Of a stretch of DNA of 64,000 bases, positions 59,874 to 64,000 are shown in pieces. The notes beneath the pieces are model-generated. The model was given only the letters and a program-made list of their open reading frames with translations. It did no database searches and was not told where the DNA came from. The stretch is from contig CAJUSG010000001.1 of the NCBI GenBank assembly GCA_910589085.1, positions 132,470-196,469 of the forward strand, read 5' to 3'. A program made the translations under genes and the position numbers. Source of the DNA: an uncultured Oscillospiraceae bacterium. Its GTDB lineage: Bacteria > Bacillota > Clostridia > Oscillospirales > Oscillospiraceae. Each line of letters starts with the position of its first letter. The stretch's first letter is position 1.

Positions 59874-61847
59874 TTACCATCTGGTTCCCTTGCCGTACCG
59901 GCGGCGCTTTCGGGCGTAGTGGACCCAGCGGACCAGGAACACCGCCAGCGCGGCGGCCGCAATCAGAACTGCCAGCGCCGCTAGGGTGATCCAGCTGGGG
60001 CTCTTCACCAGCTCGATGGGGTTCCAGCTGCGGCTTACGTCCTTCCGGCCGTCGGGCCGGGCGTAGCGGCTGGGCACCCCCTCCTCCCCGAAGGTCTGGA
60101 GGTAGGCCGCCAGGGCGTACCACTCCTTGATCTCATTGCCGTTCTCATCCCGGAGAATGCAGGCCTCAAAGTCATCTACCGGGCTCCCGTCGGCCATCTT
60201 GGGCTCCAGGGACAGCAGGCCCATAGACTTGCTCTTCACCGTGCCCAGCATCTGGGCGGAGTACATGCCGGTGACCACCCGGTAGAGCTGGTCGTCCTCC
60301 AGGTCCTCATAAAACACGTGGTCACCTCCAGTTGGAAGCGCCTGGGTGCCATCCGGCATGGTAACGGATGCACTGTGCATAAAATCCACCCGCTGGGCCA
60401 GTTGAATGTCGGTCACCCGGTTGAAGAACATCCGGTGGGTGTTGAAGGAGTAGTCCAGCCCCGCCATATACAGCTGGGCGGCGGGCATCAGCGGGGTTAC
60501 CGAGGCGTCCACCTCGGCGGCGGCTTTCAGCTCCTTGCCGGTGAGGTACACCCCCACCAGGGGAAAGCCGGAGGTCCCGTCGCTCCCCACCCCCATAGAC
60601 AGCACGTCGAAGGCCATGGACGCGGTGATCTCGCCCGAACGCAGGGGCGCCCGGAGCACCCCGTCGGCGGTGACGGTGACGGTGGGGACATCGGGGGCGT
60701 CCGCCTCCAGGTTTTGCGTGGCCCAGAGGAAGGAATCCGCCACCAGCTCCCCCAGGGCGCTGCCCTCCTGGACCCCGGATCTCGGGGTGGGCAGGTCGAA
60801 CGCCGTCCGGGTGAGCACCTCGTCGTAGGTCAGGCCGTACCGGCCCAGATAGGTCCCTCCTACCAGCCCCTTCCAGCGCTCCACCATGGCGGTGATCTCC
60901 CCGTCCTCGGGCAGGGTCTCGTCAATAGGAGTCAGATGGTAGTCGGTCAGCCTCTTCTCCCCGTCCCCGGTCCACTCAAAGGTTATGGAACCCAGATTTT
61001 CACAGTAGGGCCCGGAGGAGACAATATAGGTGTCCCCCACCACAATGGGCTCGGTCAGGGTGCTGTGGGTGTGGCCCGAGACGATCAGGTCGATCCCGGA
61101 AACCTTTTTGGCCAGCTGCTCGTCCTCCGACAGCTTCTGCTTCTCGTTGGTGCCGGAGTGGGACAGGCAGATGATAAACTGGGCTCCCTCCCCCTTCAGG
61201 GCGTCCACGCACCGCTGGGCGCTGGCCGCCATGTCCTCCAGCACAAAGCCGGAGGAGGGGGCGCAGGCATCAGAGTCCACCCCCATCAGGCCGAAGATGC
61301 CGAAGGTAACCCCGCCCCGCTCCAGAAGCATCCAGTCCCGCACGCCGCAGGCCGCCATGGCCCGCTGGATATCCAGCTTGTTCGGGTTGTCCGCCGCCGG
61401 CCTGTAGTTTGCCATCAGCAGGGCGGGGATTCGGTCTCCGCTGGCCGACACCGCGTTGAGCATGGCGGCAAAGCCCGCTCCGGTGTGGTCGAACTCGTGG
61501 TTGCCCACCGCCGCCGCGTCGTAGCCCAGCGCCCCCATGGTGCGCAGCTCCGCCCCCTGGGTGGTGTACAGGGTCTGGATCAGAGAGCCGATGGAGAAGT
61601 CTCCCCCGTCCACCGTCAGCGCGTCGGGGTGGATTGCCCGCTCCCGGTCCAGCGCCGTCTTCAGCCGGGCGTAGCCCCCCGATTCCCCCCCGTCCTCCTC
61701 CGTCTGGGGCAGGAAGTGGGAGTGGAGATCGTGGGTGAAGAGTACTGTGGCGCCGCGGCTCCCGGCCTGACCCGCCAGGGCGGGCAGCAGGGAGCACAGC
61801 AGCAGAATCACTGTCAAAAAGCCGGAAAAAAGGCGCGTGCGCTTCAT
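59874..61847 (-). CDS. Cell-surface 5'-nucleotidase/2',3'-cyclic phosphodiesterase-like protein
   Basis: The protein (657 residues) has an N-terminal signal peptide (FSGFLTVILLLCSLLPALAG) and a metallophosphatase domain with THDLHSHFLP, VDGGDFSIGSL, VGNHEFDHT, SHSGTNEKQ and SGHTHSTLT. The 5'-nucleotidase C-terminal domain (350-520, DVLSMGVGSDG) follows, then a C-terminal membrane helix (WITLAALAVLIAAAALAVFL) with a basic tail. The usual ND.H pattern is HD.HSH here. It likely acts outside the cell. ATG 61847 follows GGAGGTCTCA. Confidence 0.9.
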   Translation of the reverse strand: MKRTRLFSGFLTVILLLCSLLPALAGQAGSRGATVLFTHDLHSHFLPQTEEDGGESGGYARLKTALDRERAIHPDALTVDGGDFSIGSLIQTLYTTQGAELRTMGALGYDAAAVGNHEFDHTGAGFAAMLNAVSASGDRIPALLMANYRPAADNPNKLDIQRAMAACGVRDWMLLERGGVTFGIFGLMGVDSDACAPSSGFVLEDMAASAQRCVDALKGEGAQFIICLSHSGTNEKQKLSEDEQLAKKVSGIDLIVSGHTHSTLTEPIVVGDTYIVSSGPYCENLGSITFEWTGDGEKRLTDYHLTPIDETLPEDGEITAMVERWKGLVGGTYLGRYGLTYDEVLTRTAFDLPTPRSGVQEGSALGELVADSFLWATQNLEADAPDVPTVTVTADGVLRAPLRSGEITASMAFDVLSMGVGSDGTSGFPLVGVYLTGKELKAAAEVDASVTPLMPAAQLYMAGLDYSFNTHRMFFNRVTDIQLAQRVDFMHSASVTMPDGTQALPTGGDHVFYEDLEDDQLYRVVTGMYSAQMLGTVKSKSMGLLSLEPKMADGSPVDDFEACILRDENGNEIKEWYALAAYLQTFGEEGVPSRYARPDGRKDVSRSWNPIELVKSPSWITLAALAVLIAAAALAVFLVRWVHYARKRRRYGKGTRW

Positions 61848-61941
61848 TGAGACCTCCATTTTTTTCGACAGACGGTTATCCGAAAGGCGGGCATCATACG
61901 CCCACAAAGGGCCGCTGTGTGATCGGGCAATGCCTCCGGCA

Positions 61942-62943
61942 TCAGCGGATTACGTCGAACTGCACCGGCCGGCAGAACAGCTCCCGGACCTGCTCCGGGT
62001 CCCGGGTCTGGCCCAGCGCCCACATCAGCTTGGTGGCCGCCGCCTCCAGGGTCATGTTGTAGGCCTCCAGCACCTGGAAGCGCTCCTTTACCTGCTGGCC
62101 CACCTGGTACACCGACATGTCGCTGCCCTCGTAGGGCACCTGGGTCATCATCACGATGGTCTTGCCCTCGGCCAGCCACTCCTCGATGGCCTGGGCCAGC
62201 GGGCCGCTGCCTCCACCCGGCAGCCCCCCTACCCCGAAGGACTGGAGAATGACCGCCTGGTAGCTGTCCTTCAGCAGCCGGAGGGCCTCCGCCCCCATGC
62301 CCGGGATCAGGGTGAGGAGGAGCACCTTGTCCTCCAGCTTTTGGTAGAAGGTGGGCTCCGCCCCGTAGGCGTAGGGCCGGGGGGCCAGATAGCGGATCAG
62401 CCGCCCGTCCCGGATCACCGCCCGCTCCGGATAGTCCACGCAGGAGAAGGCGTTGAAGCTCTTGCTGCGCTCCTTCCGGGCCCGGGTGCCCAGAATTACC
62501 TTGCCGTCAAAAACCAGGCTCACGTCGTGGGACTGCTTGTCGGCGGCGTAGAGAAAGCTGTCGTACAGGTTGCGGCGGGCATCGGTGTCGTTGAGGGCGA
62601 TGGACTTCTGCGAGCCGGTAATTACAATGGGCTTGGGGGAGTCCTGAATCAGATAGGACAGAGCGGCGGCAGTATAGGCCATGGTGTCCGTCCCGTGGGT
62701 GATGACAAAGCCGCTGTAATCCTCATAATGTTCCCGGATGGCGGCGGCCATCTCCAGCCAGTGGGCGGGGCCCACATTGGTGCTGTCCAGATTCATCAGC
62801 TGGACCGCCTCCACCTGGCACAGCTCCCCCACCGCCGGGACGTGGCTCAGAATTTCCGCTGAGGTTATGGCGGGGCTGAGCCCCTCCCCGCTCTCCTTGG
62901 AGGCGATGGTGCCCCCGGTGGCCAACATTAAAATTCGCTTCAA
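61942..62943 (-). CDS. ansA: Type I L-asparaginase
   Basis: The protein (333 residues) starts ILMLATGGTIASKESGEGLS (catalytic Thr in GGTIAS) and has GFVITHGTDTMAYTAAALSYL (Thr-Asp pair). It also has ITGSQKSIALNDTDARRNLYD and GVGGLPGGGSG. It hydrolyses asparagine in the cytoplasm. The TTG at 62943 has AGGGGGG upstream; ATG 62928 and a longer frame to 62991 are alternatives. It lies 22 bases downstream of rmlA. Confidence 0.92.
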   Translation of the reverse strand: MKRILMLATGGTIASKESGEGLSPAITSAEILSHVPAVGELCQVEAVQLMNLDSTNVGPAHWLEMAAAIREHYEDYSGFVITHGTDTMAYTAAALSYLIQDSPKPIVITGSQKSIALNDTDARRNLYDSFLYAADKQSHDVSLVFDGKVILGTRARKERSKSFNAFSCVDYPERAVIRDGRLIRYLAPRPYAYGAEPTFYQKLEDKVLLLTLIPGMGAEALRLLKDSYQAVILQSFGVGGLPGGGSGPLAQAIEEWLAEGKTIVMMTQVPYEGSDMSVYQVGQQVKERFQVLEAYNMTLEAAATKLMWALGQTRDPEQVRELFCRPVQFDVIR

Positions 62944-62965
62944 CGCCGGGCCCCCCTCTCTTTCT

Positions 62966-63823
62966 CTACAGGCATTGCAGGTATTTTCCATACAGGGTCA
63001 TGGACAGCTCGTCCCCGATCCTGTGGACCTGCTCCTCGGTGACCCAGCCCTCGTACAGGGCCAGCTCCTCCAGACAGCCCACATAGCGGCCCGTGGTGTC
63101 CTGGATGTGCTTGATGGTCTCCCCCGCGGCCAGCAGGCTGTCAGCCGTGCCGGCGTCCAGCCAGGTGATGTTTTTCTCCAGAGGGATTACCTGAAGCTGG
63201 CCCCGGCGCAGATACTCCAGGTTGACGTCGGTAATCTCCAGCTCCCCGCGGGCGGAGGGCTTCAGATGGTTGGCAATCTCCATCACCTGGTGGTCGTAGA
63301 AGTACAGGCCCGGGATAATGTAGTTGGATTTGGGGTAGCGGGGCTTCTCCTCAATGGAGATGGCCCGGCCGTCCTTGTCGAACTCCACCACGCCTAAGGG
63401 GCGGGGGTCCTCCACCCAGTAGCCGAATACGGTAGCCCCCCGGTCGTTGGCTGCGGCCCGCTTCAGGGTGGCGGCCAGGGTGGGCGCATAGAAGATATTG
63501 TCCCCCAGGACCAGGCACACCCGGTCGCCCCCTACAAACTGCTGGCCGATGAGAAGGGCGTCGGCAATGCCCCGGGCCACCGGCTGCTCGGCGTAGGAAA
63601 TCTTCAGGCCGTACTGCTCCCCCTGCCCTAGGAGGGCCTGGAAGGTGGCCGTCTCTCCAGGGGGCACAATAATCATAATGTCCGAGATGCCCGCCTGCAT
63701 GAGTATGGCGATGGGGTAATAGATCAGCGGTTTGTCGTACACCGGCAGCAGAGGCTTGCACACCGGCCTGGTCATGGGGTATAGACGGGTGCCTTTCCCC
63801 GCCGCTAAGACGATACCTTTCAT
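62966..63823 (-). CDS. rmlA: Glucose-1-phosphate thymidylyltransferase
   Basis: The 285-residue protein opens KGIVLAAGKGTRLYPMTRPV (nucleotide-binding loop), followed by KPLLPVYDKPLIYYPIAILM, VCLVLGDNIFY, and EKPRYPKSNYIIPGLYFYD. It makes dTDP-glucose, the first step to dTDP-rhamnose. ATG 63823 follows GGACAGGAGGGACAT. rmlB, C and D are not in view; the upstream gene is cut by the window edge. Confidence 0.94.
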   Translation of the reverse strand: MKGIVLAAGKGTRLYPMTRPVCKPLLPVYDKPLIYYPIAILMQAGISDIMIIVPPGETATFQALLGQGEQYGLKISYAEQPVARGIADALLIGQQFVGGDRVCLVLGDNIFYAPTLAATLKRAAANDRGATVFGYWVEDPRPLGVVEFDKDGRAISIEEKPRYPKSNYIIPGLYFYDHQVMEIANHLKPSARGELEITDVNLEYLRRGQLQVIPLEKNITWLDAGTADSLLAAGETIKHIQDTTGRYVGCLEELALYEGWVTEEQVHRIGDELSMTLYGKYLQCL

Positions 63824-63958
63824 ATGTCCCTCCTGTCCGGCCCTCGGGCGGCTGTAAAATCCTTTTCTTCCGGCCGGCGGGACCTCCCCGCCAGCCGATG
63901 GTATTGTACCACATGCCCTGTTCTTTTTCAAGCTAAATACACAACGGTCGCTTGCCGG

Positions 63959-64000
63959 TCAGCCCTTTCCGTGGCGCAGGGCGGCGGCGAGCGTGTTCTC
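63959..64000 (-). CDS. C-terminal end of an unidentified gene
   Basis: On the minus strand the last codons before a TGA at 63961-63959 read ENTLAAALRHGKG. The rest is outside the window, so no product can be assigned. The gap 63824-63958 shows no clear promoter. Confidence 0.3.
   Translation of the reverse strand, partial: ENTLAAALRHGKG

Overview
The window looks like a chromosomal segment of a GC-rich Gram-positive anaerobe of the Clostridia, most likely the Oscillospiraceae (Flavonifractor / Pseudoflavonifractor / Intestinimonas type). The evidence is the AGGAGG ribosome binding sites with many GTG and TTG starts, a cysteine T-box leader in front of cysE-cysS, an infC-rpmI-rplT operon with a leader attenuator, an Rnf-type membrane oxidoreductase next to the bifurcating Nfn pair, and typical Firmicutes families (YqeG, MurF-Ddl, ABC-F, NSS symporter). 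The family assignment is inference, because no rRNA is present. No prophage, IS transposase, tRNA or CRISPR array was seen.

Layout. 1-12.2 kb: uppP end, a ClpP-like protease, an XRE regulator, aminopeptidase M18, coaE, threonylcarbamoyl-AMP synthase, a HAD phosphatase, prfA, a YdcF-like protein, a Uup-like ABC-F protein and mtnA. 12.2-15.2 kb: an XRE/small-protein divergent pair, then murF and ddl. 15.4-20.3 kb: rnpB RNA and a MarR regulator with a heterodimeric ABC exporter. 20.3-28 kb: small enzymes, malic enzyme, an NSS symporter, an M19 dipeptidase and Tex. 28-31.3 kb: T-box, cysE, a SUKH-like ORF and cysS. 31.3-37 kb: an antibiotic-type ABC-F gene behind an attenuator leader, a CPA2 antiporter and an SGNH/MBOAT acylation pair. 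37.3-44.6 kb: polA, a five-gene envelope operon with three paralogous membrane proteins, rimI and tsaD. 45.4-47 kb: infC (AUC start), rpmI, rplT. 47-51.7 kb: queH, a SLOG protein, an M24 peptidase, an endonuclease-IV-like protein and yqeG. 52.6-59.8 kb: a reduced Rnf operon (C, a D-G fusion, one A/E-type subunit), a transferred-looking flavin reductase/HxlR pair, and nfnBA. 59.9-64 kb: a surface 5'-nucleotidase, asparaginase, rmlA and the edge of another gene.

How the parts relate. Rnf and Nfn would link ferredoxin, NADH and NADPH pools and an ion gradient that could feed the NSS symporter and antiporter. Translation and tRNA-modification genes (prfA, tsaD, rimI, threonylcarbamoyl-AMP synthase, queH, infC, rplT, cysS) and cell-wall genes (uppP, murF, ddl, MBOAT pair, rmlA) make up most of the rest.

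The two most unusual features are (1) a dispersed family of short palindromes with GTAGGG edges and variable but self-complementary cores, which supplies the TAG stop codon of five genes, and (2) the reduced Rnf operon lacking rnfB and the second rnfA/E paralogue. Three RNA control regions are also well supported: the Cys T-box, the infC/L20-type attenuator, and an upstream-ORF/terminator leader before the ABC-F gene.
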